From: Spinacia oleracea
Taxonomy: Eukaryota; Streptophyta; Magnoliopsida; Caryophyllales; Amaranthaceae
Direction: 5' to 3'
NCBI RefSeq assembly: GCF_020520425.1
Contig: NC_079488.1
Span: 9,587,747 to 9,651,746, forward strand
Length of the DNA: 64,000 bases
In this document: piece by piece, positions 9,850 through 22,166 of the stretch
How positions within the stretch are numbered: position 1 is the stretch's first letter
How the letters are laid out: each line of letters starts with the position of its first letter
Notes under the pieces: generated by a model
What the model saw: only the letters and a program-made list of their open reading frames with translations
The model's database searches: none
Told to the model about the DNA's origin: nothing
Translations under genes and position numbers: made by a program

Positions 9850-11507
9850 GCTGTACCCGGGTACAGCCAGCTCTGGCTGTACCCAAAACGACGCGCTCAT
9901 ATTGTTTGTTCATTCTTGTCGACTGTTTGTTCTTTTTTATTGTACTGTTTGTTCATTCTTATTGTATTGTTTGTTCTTTCTTGTTGTACTGTTTGTTCTT
10001 TCTTGTTGTACTGTTTGTTCTTTCTTGTTGTATTGTTTGTTCTTTCATGTTGTTTTTTAAATTCATCATCAAATTTTCATAATTGTTGTATTTTTTGTTC
10101 TTTTTTCTGGAATTTTATGTTCTTTTTATATTGTTTGTTCTTTCTTGTTTATTTGTTTGTTTATAATAATCATATGGTTAATGTTCATAATTAAACTCTT
10201 CATTAATCTTTTATTCTTTCTTTTTGTATTGTTTGTTCTTTCTTGTTGTACTATTTGTTCTTTCTTGTTGTTTTTTAAATTCATTCATCAAACTTATTGT
10301 TGTATTGTTTGTTCTTTCATGTTGGCTTTAAAATTCATCATAAAATTGTTCATAATTGTTATATTGTTTGTTCTTTTTTCTGGTACTTTATGTTCTTTTT
10401 TATATTGTTTGTTCTTTTTTGTTGAATTATTTGTTCTTTCTTGTTTATTTGTTTGTTCATGATAATTATCTGCTTTATTGTTTGTTTTTTCTTGTTGTAT
10501 TGTTTGTTCTTTCATGTTGGCTTTAAAATTCATCATAAAATTGTTCATAATTGTTGTATTGTTTGTTCTTTTTCTGGAATTTTATGTTCTTTTTTATATT
10601 GTTTGTTCTTTTTTGTTGAATTATTTGTTCTTTTTTGTTTATTTGTTTGTTCACAATAAATATATGGTTAATGTTCATAATGAAATTGTTCACTTCATTG
10701 GTCTTTTATGTTTTTACAAGCGCCTATATTGTTTATTTCCAAATAAATCAATAAATGTACATTTTCAAAATAGTAAAAGTTCATTCCAAATAAATAAATA
10801 AATGTTCATTTCCGAAATAGTAAATGTTCATTTTTGTAGTTTATTTCCAAATAAATAAATAAATATTTATTTCTAAAATAGTAAATGTTCATTCCAAATA
10901 AATGAATAAATGTTCATTTCTGAAATAGTAAATGTTCATTTTTGTACTAGTATTTGTTCTTTCTTGTTGTATTGTTTGTTCTTTCATGTTGGCTTTAAAA
11001 TTCATCATAAAATTGTTCATAATTGTTGTATTGTTTGTTCTTTTTTCTGGAATTTTTTGTTCTTTTTTATATTGTTTGTTCTTTTTTGTTGAATTATTTG
11101 TTCTTTCTTGTTTATTTGTTTGTTCACAACAAATATATGGTTAATGTTCATAATGAAATTGTTCACTTCATTGGTCTTTTATGTTTATACAAGCGCCTAT
11201 ATTGTTTATTTCCAAATAAATAAATAAATGTTCATTTCCAAAATAATAAATGTTCATTCAAAATAAATAAATAAATGTTCATTTCCGAAATAGTAAATGT
11301 TCATTTTTGTAGTTTATTTCCAAATAAATAAATAAATGTTCATTTCCAAAATAGTAAATGTTCATTTCAAATAAATAAATAAATGTTCATTTCTGAAATA
11401 GTAAATGTTCATTTTTGTACCAGTATATTAATGTTCATTTTAAACAACATAAAACGACATCGTTTTGGATGGGGGTACAGCCAGCTTTGGCTGTACCCGG
11501 GTATAGC
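9850..11507. mobile_element. Fold-back element with palindromic ends and internal minisatellite
   Basis: Both ends contain the palindrome GTACAGCCAGC-TGGCTGTAC preceded or followed by CCCGGGTA, giving roughly 40-50 bp inverted termini that also share CAAAACGA. The interior is almost all tandem sequence: TTGTTTGTTCTTTC-type units, a block of about 160 bp present three times (starting near 10305, 10500 and 10975), and ATGTTCATTT/AAATAAATAAAT arrays. The hydrophobic frames across it come from this repetition. GAATAG on both outer flanks may be the target duplication. The class is uncertain; a MULE-like or fold-back DNA element is possible. Confidence 0.6.
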
Positions 11508-11910
11508 CAAAAATTTGCGTTGAATAGGAGTATTGGATATATAAATGTAGTCGTGCAAGTGCTATCTCTAATCATGTTACACGCATAATTGGTTTACTAT
11601 ATACGATGATTTCCTTGAACTCCCTTTAAATTAATTGATTTGATTTGTTTATACTTTTGATATACGGAGTATATACAATTTTGTACTCTGTTTCACATTA
11701 TTTGCAACAATTTGACATAAAGTGTGAGTAGAAAATGACTAATTGTTGTAAATAATTTGAAATGGAGATAATATTTACTATACTTGATAACTGATTATGA
11801 TTTTTAAATGAAAATATAGTTACGTGGAATCATGTTAGTTTCCCTTAGTGAATATTTTTAATATTACTTCGTAATTTTTTTAAAAAAAATTATATATATA
11901 TATCTATATA
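11508..11910. other. Flanking repeat copy and AT-rich DNA, no gene
   Basis: The first 80 bases continue the tandem array interrupted by the fold-back element. The rest is AT-rich with no recognisable feature. Confidence 0.4.
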
Positions 11911-13680
11911 TCTATATAATATATTGAAAGAGAGGAAATCAATGTGGTGATGACAAATGTCACTCATTGATTGGCCTCTCTTTTAATATTAATTAATTAA
12001 TATATAATTATTTTTGTCATATTTAACTTATTGTATTTTAGGTAACAATAACTAATATGGAAAAATAGATAAATAATTAAAAGATTCATCAATGTTTTTA
12101 CTAACTTATATAGAGAATTTCCTATATATGTATACATAATCAAAATCTATACATAATCTAATTCAAACATACATCACATAATGTAAATAGTTTTTTTTAA
12201 AAAAAAAAGTAGAATTAATTCTTTTGTGTATTATTACTACTTTAAGTTTAGGAAAGTATCCTAAAAGAATTTGGAATTAGGAAAATAGGTACATATCATA
12301 AATTAGTAGGTTAATTTCTCTTCTATAAATACAAAAAATCCTCATCATATTCTTTCATACAATCGATTCCAGTAATTCTCTCAACTCTTCCTCAACCTCA
12401 TCAAAAAATAAACATACATCACATAATCAATTTTGTTTAGAAATTATATCATATACTGGATGCGGATATGTATAACGAATGTTTACCTTTGATCATTTAT
12501 TATTTGTAATCCAATGAATCTTTGAATGCATTTTCTGATAACCGATATAGAAAATCTTATGATAGTTGAACATGTATTATCAATTATATTATTCTAATAC
12601 TATCATCTTTCTAAGAATTAGTGTCATATAATGAATACGGATATGAATAATAAACTTGAACTCTTGATTTTTATATTTTACAAGGTTGTCTCAAACATTT
12701 TATATGCCCAATTTTAATTAAAAAAATGAGACCCATAGCCATTTTTTTTATGACGGGGCGTAGCCTATACTTAATCTTAAATATATATTTAAAATTTAGT
12801 TGAAAAGAAAAGTGGATTATTTATCGAATATAGTTATGTCATATTGTCAATGGGGCAGGTTTTTTGGGAGACCCCGTACATCCGTCCCCAAGTGGATTAT
12901 TTATCAAAAGTAGTGACAGGGACGCGGATAAATTTTAGATTGGACATGCACACGTTGCTAATCCTTCATCTAATTGATTATGAGTATATAAAAAAAAGTT
13001 ACTACTAACTTACATATTATAATGTTTTATTTATTTACTCAATTACTCTAATCAGACAAACGGATTGTCAAAAACTCTAGAATAAGTTTTAAAATTCAAA
13101 ACTATTTTACCAAAAAAAATTGAGTCTAGGGTGGGTTATTTAGGTTGGGGTACTGGATACACCGGAGGGGGAGTCATGAAGCAGGGATAAATTTTACTCT
13201 GTACCTCTCGAGACGGGGATTGAGAGTGGTGGGTATCGTTCCTGTCGTGGATGGAGGGGATGAATATGAGAATTGTAGACGGGTATGAGTGTGCAGGCCT
13301 CGTCTCGCCTCAAAGTTATCTCTAACTGAATAAATTAAATGGTGTAGTTAGGTGTTAAGTGGTTGGGTAATGAAGTTAATGGGGCGACTATGCGAGTAAT
13401 ACCTGGGTATTACTTTCGAAGTGAAGGGTGGATGAGATCATTAATTTTATTCTTGACACCAGAGGTGCATGAGAAAGAAAATAAATTTATTTATGTACCC
13501 TTATTTGTTTTAACTGTTTTAATAAATATGACACCGAATGGGAAATAACAAATTTATCCACCATTAATTATAATTTGGAGGATAGCTATAAGCTCTATTT
13601 TGATGATAATTGTCTACCATATTACATATAAATTTATGTTTATATTATAAGTCGTGCATCGCACGGGTATTAATATCTAG
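11911..13680 (+). mobile_element. Non-autonomous Helitron-like element, copy 1
   Basis: The 5' end reads TCTATATAATATATTGAAAGAG. The 3' end has the compact hairpin CGTGCATCGCACG (13653-13665) followed after 11 bases by CTAG. These are hallmarks of plant Helitrons: a 5' TC and a 3' hairpin before CTRR. The base after CTAG is A where T is usual. No Rep/helicase is encoded. The last 850 bp are homologous to copy 2. Confidence 0.65.
11921..11990 (+). repeat. Long hairpin at the Helitron-like 5' end
   Basis: ATATTGAAAGAGAGG pairs with CCTCTCTTTTAATAT. Inside that, ATCAATG pairs with CATTGAT, and the centre TGACAAATGTCA is again palindromic. Related versions occur at about 13750-13800 and 15493-15565. 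Confidence 0.75.
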
Positions 13681-13744
13681 AATCTTCTGATTACTTATGG
13701 TATTAATCGATTATACTATAAATTACTTATTTACTCATATCAAT

Positions 13745-15492
13745 ACAATTCTAGGCAAACCGATGTAGATATGACAAATGGTGCTCTCTGATTTGCCTCT
13801 CTTATAACATAAATAATGACTAATTTAAGTATTATCAAGTTTCGTTTAGAAAATTGTGTCATATAATGATTACGAATATGTTCAAATGTTCCTTTGATCG
13901 GTTACTAATTGTAATCGAATGAAAAATCTTTGAATACAATTTATGATAACCAATATAGAAAATCTTATAATATTTTAACTTGGACTACCAATTATATTAT
14001 TATAATACTATCAACTTTTTAAGAATTTTTGTCATATAATGAATACAGATATGCACAACAAAAGTTAAGTATTGATTTAATGTATTTAACAAGATTGTCT
14101 CAAACGTTTTATAGTCCTTTTGTTAAGTAACAAAATGAGCCCCTAGCCATATACTTTCTTTCATACGAAGAATATACTTAATCTTAAATATCAAAAATAA
14201 CTTTTGCCACATTATAGTAATATTTTTATACGGAGCACGGATAATAATTTATTCGCTCATAGTATTGAAGTCTTAAGAGCATATATGTTGATTGAATTTT
14301 GACTAATATATGTATATATATATATATATATATATCCAAAGTCATAAGATCTAAATGATTAAGTTTCCTTATTATTAATATGTTTGCAATAACAAAATAC
14401 TTTTTATATATTAATGTCAATAATTGCAATATCACTTTAAATTTCGTGCAAAATAAAACTTATATATGTAAATATATGGTGAATCACACTTTATGATGGG
14501 GCAAGTTTGAATTTTAGATTGGTCTGACGATAAAGTTTAGCGTAGATGATTGACTAATGTTGACTAACAAAAAGAGATTTTTGGTGAATGTGTATAAGAA
14601 TAACATGTACTCAACTTGGTGATGGGGGCGAGTTTGAATTGATCGGATTTGAGAACACTCACACAATCCTAATTATGTATGTCACTTTCAAATATTTTTT
14701 AAAATATTATAGCTAATACAATAAAATTTGATATTTCGTAATAAACTTATGTCAATATATTTAAAATTTAGTTGAAAGAAAATTTGAAATATATATTTAT
14801 CGAATATACTGATGTTAGATTGTCAGTGGGGCGGATTTTTTGGGAGATCCCCGTACATCCGTCCCAAGTGGGCGGCGATGGAGGAACGTTTATTGGTTAT
14901 TTACTCAATAACTCTAATCAGAGAAACGATTTTTAAGAGGCTCTATAATAAAGTTTTAAAATTCAAAACTCTCTTACAAAATAATTAAAAATAAATCAAG
15001 TCTAGGGGTGGATGTGGATACACGAGAAGGGAGGCGATGAGTTTTATTTTGTACCTCTCGATACGGGGGTTGGGAGGGGTGGCTATCGTTCCTATCGTGA
15101 ATGGAGGGGATGAAGATGAGAAATTGTAGGTGGGTGGGGGTATGCAGGTCTTGCCTCGTCACAAAGTCATCTCTAACTCAATAAAGTAAATGGTCCAAAT
15201 AGGTGTTAAGTGATCGAGTTAATTAGGCTGATGGGGCGACTGTACGTGCGAGTATTAAATGGGTATTACTATCTAAGTGAATGAAGGATGAGATAACTTT
15301 ATCATTGACACAAGTGGTGAATTAGAATGCAAATAATTTTATCTATATACCCTTATTTTTTTAATAAGTAAGACACCGAATGAGCAACTTTTTATTTGAA
15401 GAATATCTATAAACTTTATTTAATGGTCTACCAAATTTCATATAAATCTATATTAAGATTTTGAATCGTGCATCGCACGAGTACTATACTAG
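13745..15492 (+). mobile_element. Non-autonomous Helitron-like element, copy 2
   Basis: The 3' end is clear: CGTGCATCGCACG at 15467-15479, then CTAG at 15489-15492 followed by T, the expected Helitron context. The 5' limit is approximate and placed just before the diverged hairpin homologous to copy 1. The shared interior includes the GGGAGA-CCCCGTACATCCGTCCC block near 14850 and a G-rich stretch near 15000-15130. Only short frames are present. Confidence 0.6.
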
Positions 15493-15830
15493 TATTATAC
15501 TAAAAGAGAGGAAATCAATGTGGTGATGACAAATATCACTCATTTATTCGTCTCTCTTTTAATATAAATAAATAATTAAACTTAAAAGATTAAAATAAAT
15601 AATATCTTTAAATTTATTACTAAATATACGAATACATACTAATTAAAATTTAACAAAAAGATATTGTAAAATCATTTCCATATTAAAAAGTGTAATAAGG
15701 ATCGGATGTGGAGTGTTATTTATATTCTCTAATATTATTACATTATGTGACTACTAGACTAGATTTTTTATTTTATATAGTGTCTGTGTTGGATGAGAAA
15801 GATATTACATATCACATAGAGCCTAAGAAA
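15493..15830 (+). mobile_element. Head of Helitron-like element, copy 3
   Basis: This begins immediately after the CTAG of copy 2 with TATTATACTAAAAGAGAGG and the same hairpin as at 11921. Its later parts, in order, are found around the large insertions at 22167-23721, 43988-44341 and 58588-58930. This is a tail-to-head arrangement. Confidence 0.55.
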
Positions 15831-17321
15831 GCCTTTGGTTAGGAGAGGTTTGAGGGAAAAAGAGCTTTTTGGGGTGAATTAGAGGTTTGACCTTTAGAAA
15901 AAGCTAATTGGGAGTGTTTGGTTAGAAGAGGATTGGAAGAGAGTTTTGGGGTGAAAAAGCTAATTTTGAAAAAGCTCAATATAGGAGCGTTTTGCAATTA
16001 GAGGTTTGAGAAAGTGGATAAAAATGACTATTTTGTCCTACTATTGCCTATTATTACAACCACTATAAACCTTGGTACCCTCCTATTTTTCTCCTAAAAA
16101 CATTACTCACACTTTTTTTTCATTTCACCATATTTACTAAATTCGTTTTTTGTTGTAATAAATTTTATATTAGTACTTTGAAGCAATTGAAGTATATTGC
16201 AATCATGCTCACTACAACAAAACGCGCGTTTTAAGGACGCTCTTTTAGGCTTTTGTCGACGCCGAAAGGCGTCGAGAAATTTGTGCTCGACTCATTCCCA
16301 AAGCGTCGAGAAAATGTGAGTCGAGAATGTTCTCGACGCTTTACTGCGTCGGCAATCTTGACGCTTTTTGTTGTCCACATTTCTTGTTTGGCGTCGAGAA
16401 TCTCGACGCTTTTAGGCGTCCAGAAATTTGTTTTTGGCGTCGAGAACATCTATTTTCCCGCCTTGTGAAACATTTACTATTTAGTGTTCTCGACGCTTAA
16501 AGGCGTCTAAAAACTTTTGTCGGCAGGAATTTAAATTCTACATGAGCCTAACATCACGTCATCAAAAACCGTCCAAATTTATTTGTACTCCGCTTTTTAT
16601 GCCACCAATATATTCGCTATAAATAAATTATCTTTGTTCATCATAAAATTAAAATTAAAGCAAATAAATCATGAAACTTGTATTTTGAATAATTGTTCTT
16701 CCATCGACGTAAAATGTAGAAGTGCGTAGTACATTAAAATCCATAGGACATGAAAATTTTACTAATTAACCATAATATATCCATAGTACATAGATGTTAC
16801 TAAAAAATTAATTGTATCTTCTAATCCGAAAGAACTAAAGCCTAGAAAAACTAGGATCTAATGGAGGTAGTAGCTTATAAGCTCAAGTATCTTGGCCTTC
16901 ATTCTCATTGTTTAAATCCCTTTCCTTCTCCTTTCAAAAGCTTCGTATGTTGCTCCTTATCACGTTGGACGATCTTCAAAGAAAAAAACAAAATGAAATA
17001 AGCATGAGTCGGAAATCAAAATAATCACCAATCATAGGAAATCAACCAAAACGACAATGAAATAATAAATGCCCACTCTAATAAAAGACAAGGGTTGATT
17101 TCCTACTTATCAAATTATCAACTTTATTTTTCATACTACAGATGATAATAATAAGATTTTCTAGTATACAAAATAGGTCTTCTGATAACCACCTCTTGCA
17201 CGAGTACTAGTTTTCTTCTCAAACGTCTAAATCTTCCCTAAAATGACATTAGTACGGCTAATTAGAGAGAGTGGGAGTGAAAGAGGGAGATAAACTTGGC
17301 AAAGAGATAGATAGCTTTTAC

Positions 17322-17493
17322 CTTGTGTGAAATATAGTGATCATACATAGTCAGAAGACCCAGTCTGTAGACTGGCTCTGTTGCATACACTGGTGCGGAG
17401 AGCCCAAATTGCTTCATTGCATATGGAAAAGCACCAAGAAGATGCAATGCATTAGGATATGATAGGAAAACAACATCGACAGTAGAAGCCACC
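17322..17493 (-). pseudogene. Captured exon of CPSF100 (CPSF2)
   Basis: The minus strand encodes a 172-bp open exon whose peptide includes VASTVDVVFLSYPNALHL, SAPVYATEPVYRLGLLTMYD and YAMKQFGLSAP. I recognise these as the N-terminal metallo-beta-lactamase-fold region of plant CPSF100, a subunit of the pre-mRNA 3'-end cleavage and polyadenylation complex. The exon is bounded by intact splice signals: ATGCAG just upstream and CAAG|GTAAAAGC at the end. Capture therefore happened at DNA level with flanking intron and not through a processed mRNA. Compared with the family as I recall it, LSHPD reads LSYPN and one leucine is extra, so it is decayed but still in frame. No other CPSF100 exon was found nearby. 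Confidence 0.8.
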
Positions 17494-20400
17494 CTGCATT
17501 ACACATGATAGCGATGAATTTGTTGTTTGAATGTTAACCAAGATCATGGATAAAAAAAATTATTTGTTAAGTTCTGAATCTCTACCGACCAGCTTCTTCT
17601 TCTCTCCTTACCCTATAATCCTACACCCGGAAAAGGAGGGAAAAAAGTATGTCTTGCAACAGAGATAAACACAGAAAAAGGAAAACATGAGAAAACAAAG
17701 AAACAAAAGCATCCATAATGACATGATTCATTTATTTCCCATAAGCCATAACGATTTCATAAAAATCATGAAGACCAAAAGGAAGTAGAATTTTGCATCT
17801 TCTACTGTGATAGTGTGATACAGCGATAAATTTATTTTATCAGCAATTGTCACATACTTACATTAACTTTGATAAACAGATACTTGAATGAAAGGAAACT
17901 GCAGAAACAACAGATACTCTAAACTGTCTAAAGTCTAAACTAGGAAACTGGCTAAACCTTGAGGCTAGCAGCTGCTGTTTTCCAAGATAATTCCTCTCCA
18001 AATTTTCCCAATTCGAAGAAAAATAAATTTCCAGCACTCAAAGCATTACGCAAGCATACATCCACAAGAACCGTCCTCCAGCACCAAATTAAACACCCTG
18101 AAAAACTGACACCCTACGGCCTACACTAAACATCTTAACCACTAAATTGATATGCTTAAGTAGTTAGAACTGAAGCTTTCTGTTAACAGGAGAAAAAAAA
18201 AATCAATGCAGAGATGGAACTTACTAAAATATAGACTCTTTAACCTTATTTTGTAATGGTTGTTTGTTTTCTGCATTAGTTCACTCATCAAAATTGCTCT
18301 GGGTTGGCTGCAACAAACCTTTACATCACCTAGATGATAAAAAGTTAGAATTAATTGGTGCGAAGTCATCATCTTAAAACCTGGATTTATTCCCAAGTGT
18401 ATCTGGGAATGAACAAGCATGATAAGTTAACAAGCATAATCGCAGGCCTCGAAAGCTAGCTGAATTAAACCCAGATTCATCGCAAAGAGTATTAGGTAAA
18501 ATGAACAGGCATGGGAAGGTATCAAGCATAATTTATTATGCCTGGGAAGCTAGAGGAATTAAAGATTATGTATCGAATAATCATATGATATCTGGAGCAT
18601 AAAAGTAATTATTGAGATCAGTTAGGAAGAGAGATATGAACGTACCCTAGGGCATTCAAGCGACTTGACACCTGTCCACAACTCCACTCAAGCATACCAG
18701 CAATCGAGATTCAGATTTAAGTAAAAAATACCAAAAGGTTGAGCGCTATACCTTAAATTTAGCAAACTTTCATAGTATGTAAAGTATTATGTTTAAGTAT
18801 GCAGATTGTAATAATTTCTTATCTCCCCTTTTATAAAGATCTTCGGTTGCTCAAGAAAGAGATTTAGACAACTAGTTTAATACTTTTGGGCTATGGCTCA
18901 CAGAGATGAGAAAATTGCATTCCTTGAAAAGAGCTAATAGGCAGATTGTCATGTTTTATAAATTGGCATAGAATATTGGGGGGGGGGGGGGGGGGGATTC
19001 TTCTGAGAGGTGTAGGTATTAACACAAACCAACTTATCCAGAATAGTCAATTTCTACCCCCCCAAACTCTATGATTTCTACTGTAATTCTACAACTTCAA
19101 AGTTAGCAATGCACCTAGATTTAAACAGATCAATAATCATACCTGTCTAAATCAGAACAGTTGCAGAAATGTTCCTGAAATTTAATTGATTTCCTGTCTA
19201 CAAAAGATTAATGCTTATTTTGTGAATTTATAAACTTGAAGATGTTTGCTTACTTGTAAGCAATACAAGTTTTGGCCAAACTCTTGTTTTCCTAATGCTG
19301 CTCATTATTAAAAAGATTATCCCTTAGGCCCCAAAAGATGTTACCCAAGTGGTCGGCAAAACTGCAAAAGCAATAGGTTCAGTCACATCTAATTGTGTGT
19401 GGGTACTTGGAAGCCAACACTGATCTCAGTATTGGCCTTAGGGTAAGTACAAAAGAAAGAAGTAGGTTCAGTGCCTTCATCAGCCTTGTTTTCGTGCTTG
19501 TTTAATACATTTCTCAATAAGTAATTAGCCATAAAAATACAGAATAAGCTAGTGTATGATAACAAAATAAGAGGAGTATTACATATGATTAAGATGAGTC
19601 TAATATCTGAATTTGACGCCTACCCAAAAGCACCAGGCTATACTTCATTCTTAATTTTGAACTCTCTGGAAATAAAAGTTACAAGTAGATTAAGGAGGCA
19701 TTCCGGTTTACTTTTTAACAAATTAATTTTGAACTCTCCCCAATTTTTTTTTTTTAAATGAACATGAAGAGTAGCAGAATCAAAATTAAATAGTCAATAC
19801 AAAATTGCAAACGAGAATTAAAACTTTAGAGATAATTAACTGATAAAAATAATGACCATATTTTCAGCATCCATACCTTTATTATCTACAAAGCAACCCA
19901 TCCAGCCATAACAACACAGACTCATGCTCTTAACAAGGTTTACCAGATAGCAAACAACATTGCAAATAGAATTAAAAAATTAGAGCAAATCACAAAACAA
20001 ATTAAGCTCATGGAAGTACTTAGAAAACTAAGACTTCTATCGTTTAACCTACAAGTCGAAAATTTAAACGTAGAAGATCCACAGGCCCTAAATTAAACAA
20101 TTAACCAAGAATTACACAAAAATCAATCAATAAAGAGAAAATCAGTGAAATCGAAGAGATTGGTGTTGACTTGAGCGAGACCAGTAGAGTTAGGCAACTT
20201 AAGGGTTTAAATCAATGGCTTGATTCATTAACTTGGTAGAACACATCAAGGGATTAACAACGAGAGCAGTATTAGGAAACATCATATAACATACTACATA
20301 CCGCTATACCATCCCTTGTAGGATAGTCAATGCTTAGACATTGAGCCCAGGTAGTATGCCGACAACAACCTGTTGTATTTAAGGTATAAGGCTGTTCGGG

Positions 20401-21395
20401 ATACCCTTAGGATCTTCACCAAGTCTCCTACTTTCATGAGCACCAACAGGGTTGAATTACCTAAGAAAAAATGAAAATTTATGCTCTATTAGTCGTCTGC
20501 ACTTGATATATCTGCACCTGATATATGGATCTGCACTTCATATATCTCAAGGAAATTTCTTCAAGGAACAACTACAAATGCAATATACTCAACCTAGTTC
20601 TAAGGCAAAGACAAGGAAACAATCTCCTCTTCTGAAAAACATGGGGAGGCTAATGAGATACTCATGTAGATAATTCGATAGTCTAAACTGGTATGGTATA
20701 ACTGTATAAGATATATTTCATAATTAAACAACAATCTCTGGTTTTACTCACTATTAAAGAACAATAACCATGATTTTCAACTCAAGAAGTTCACAATCTC
20801 AAGTTATACTTCTAGAACCAGATCAGATTGCAAGCCTACATAAAATTAACCAAATTAATCGACATTTCCATAATTCCATAAATGGTAGAACTGCAGTATA
20901 TTCCATGGTATCAATAAAACTAGAAAATAACAATTTGTAGAGTACGTAGCTTGAAATTGCGAGAAAACATCGAAAGACAAGAACTTAACTCAATAATAAT
21001 CGAAACAACCACTAAACCTAACATGAGAAGAGGGAGAAACAAAAATACCCTGGATCTCAATTGACACAAAGAGCTTTGCAGCGGTGTCGGCGGTCTGCAC
21101 ATCCTATAGAAATCCAAATAACGTCTTAGAAAAATTAATTAACACAAATCAAATTACTAGTCTATATTACCCTAAATTCAATCAAACAACAAACTAAACT
21201 TAAAATACAAATTAGAGAAATTAATATCAGTAAAACATATTGACGAAAAACATATGAAAAGTGTAGAAACCCTTAAATGTACCAAAATCAATCACAACAG
21301 TAATCGAATATGAAGTCAAGAGAACTAATCTGACAAAGAACTAGAGAGAGATAAAATAGACGATTATGAAACAAATGTAAACGGCGGAGTTCAAT
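17494..21395. other. CACTA interior, no other gene recognised
   Basis: This is intron-like, AT-rich DNA with short frames only. A 19-base poly-G run lies at 18978-18996. A short open stretch near 21049-21094 on the minus strand is bounded by splice-like signals but is too short to identify. The minus-strand frame at 21396-21641 near the right end is also unrecognised. Confidence 0.4.
18978..18996 (+). repeat. Poly-G homopolymer run
   Basis: Nineteen consecutive G residues. It can form G-quadruplexes, and run length is often uncertain in assemblies. Confidence 0.9.
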
Positions 21396-22166
21396 TCACA
21401 TACCAGAACATAATGAATACCTCAAAGTCTTTGAATTATGTTTGAAATTTGTCGTATTTCTTAAAATTGAGGCATAATCTTCTAGAGTGGGAGTAGATCT
21501 AGAAATTTCTTGATGAGAAGGGAGAGAGTTTGTAGGAGTTAGGGTTGTGAGTAGAGGAGAGCAGAAGACTGTTAAGAGAGAGAAAGATTCTTGGGGCGGG
21601 TTTTTTTCCCAAAATGTGAACACCGACCCTGTCCCTGTCAAGTGAGGCCACGTGCAAAGCAGGTGACGTTTCGACGTAGAAAACTGACTAGATTTTAAGT
21701 AGACAGCGAACGACGTTGAGAAAGAGCGGACAATATAATCTTAGCCTAACGCTGTACCCTGGGCGTCGAGCGCAAAGCGTCTAAAAAACATGCATTTTAT
21801 AGTAGTGGCTTAAAATTTTATTAGTAATATTTATCTATTTGAAAAATATATATTATTAAAAAAATTAAATAAAGAATAATTTTTAAAAAAAATTATTTTA
21901 TTTAGTCAATGTTTATTAGAAAAATATAGAGAAAAAAAATTAACACAATAAAAATATTTGTCTAATATTAATAAGAAACATAGTATGTCAATGTCCTTAA
22001 TGGTCATTTTACATATTAAACAGCTAACAACTATCAGCTAATTTACCAAACACTTTTACACAAACAGCTAATGCAACCAGCTAGTCAAATCAGCTAATGC
22101 AAACAGCTAACAGCTAGTCAAACCAGCCATCAGCTAACCGCTAACAGCTCCTAACCAAACAGGGCC

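Larger units (their letters stand above)
16210..21807. mobile_element. CACTA (En/Spm) transposon, non-autonomous
   Basis: The ends are CACTACAACAAAAC on the left and, inverted on the right, CACTACTATAAAATGC, flanked by the 3-bp duplication GCT (16207-16209, 21808-21810). Both define the CACTA superfamily. Subterminal GCGTCGAGAA-type repeats in both orientations fill about 16250-16510 and recur near 21720-21785. Across 5.6 kb I see no transposase frame. The element carries an antisense exon of CPSF100, so it looks like a gene-capturing non-autonomous member mobilised in trans. Confidence 0.93.
15831..22166. mobile_element. Inverted-repeat MITE split by a CACTA element
   Basis: The left end GCCTTTGGTTAGGAG matches the inverse of the right end CTCCTAACCAAACAGGGCC. 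Outside the CACTA insertion only about 730 bp remain (15831-16209 and 21811-22166), with AGCTAA/TTAGCT-type repeats on the right arm. Ends of the GGCCCTGTTTGG type are common among plant hAT- or PIF-related MITEs. I could not identify a target duplication. Confidence 0.5.

Noticed and set aside
9841..11223. Hydrophobic repeated frames resembling membrane proteins
   Set aside because: They are translations of TTGTTCTTTC tandem repeats in several frames.
21049..21094. Possible 46-bp minus-strand exon (TADTAAKLFVSIEIQ) with AG and GT borders in the CACTA element
   Set aside because: Too short to identify, and splice-like borders of this kind occur by chance; kept only as a note for a search.
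15831..22166. Target duplication for the MITE that hosts the CACTA element
   Set aside because: The flanks CTAAGAAA and ATATTCAT do not match and no alternative boundary gave a convincing duplication.
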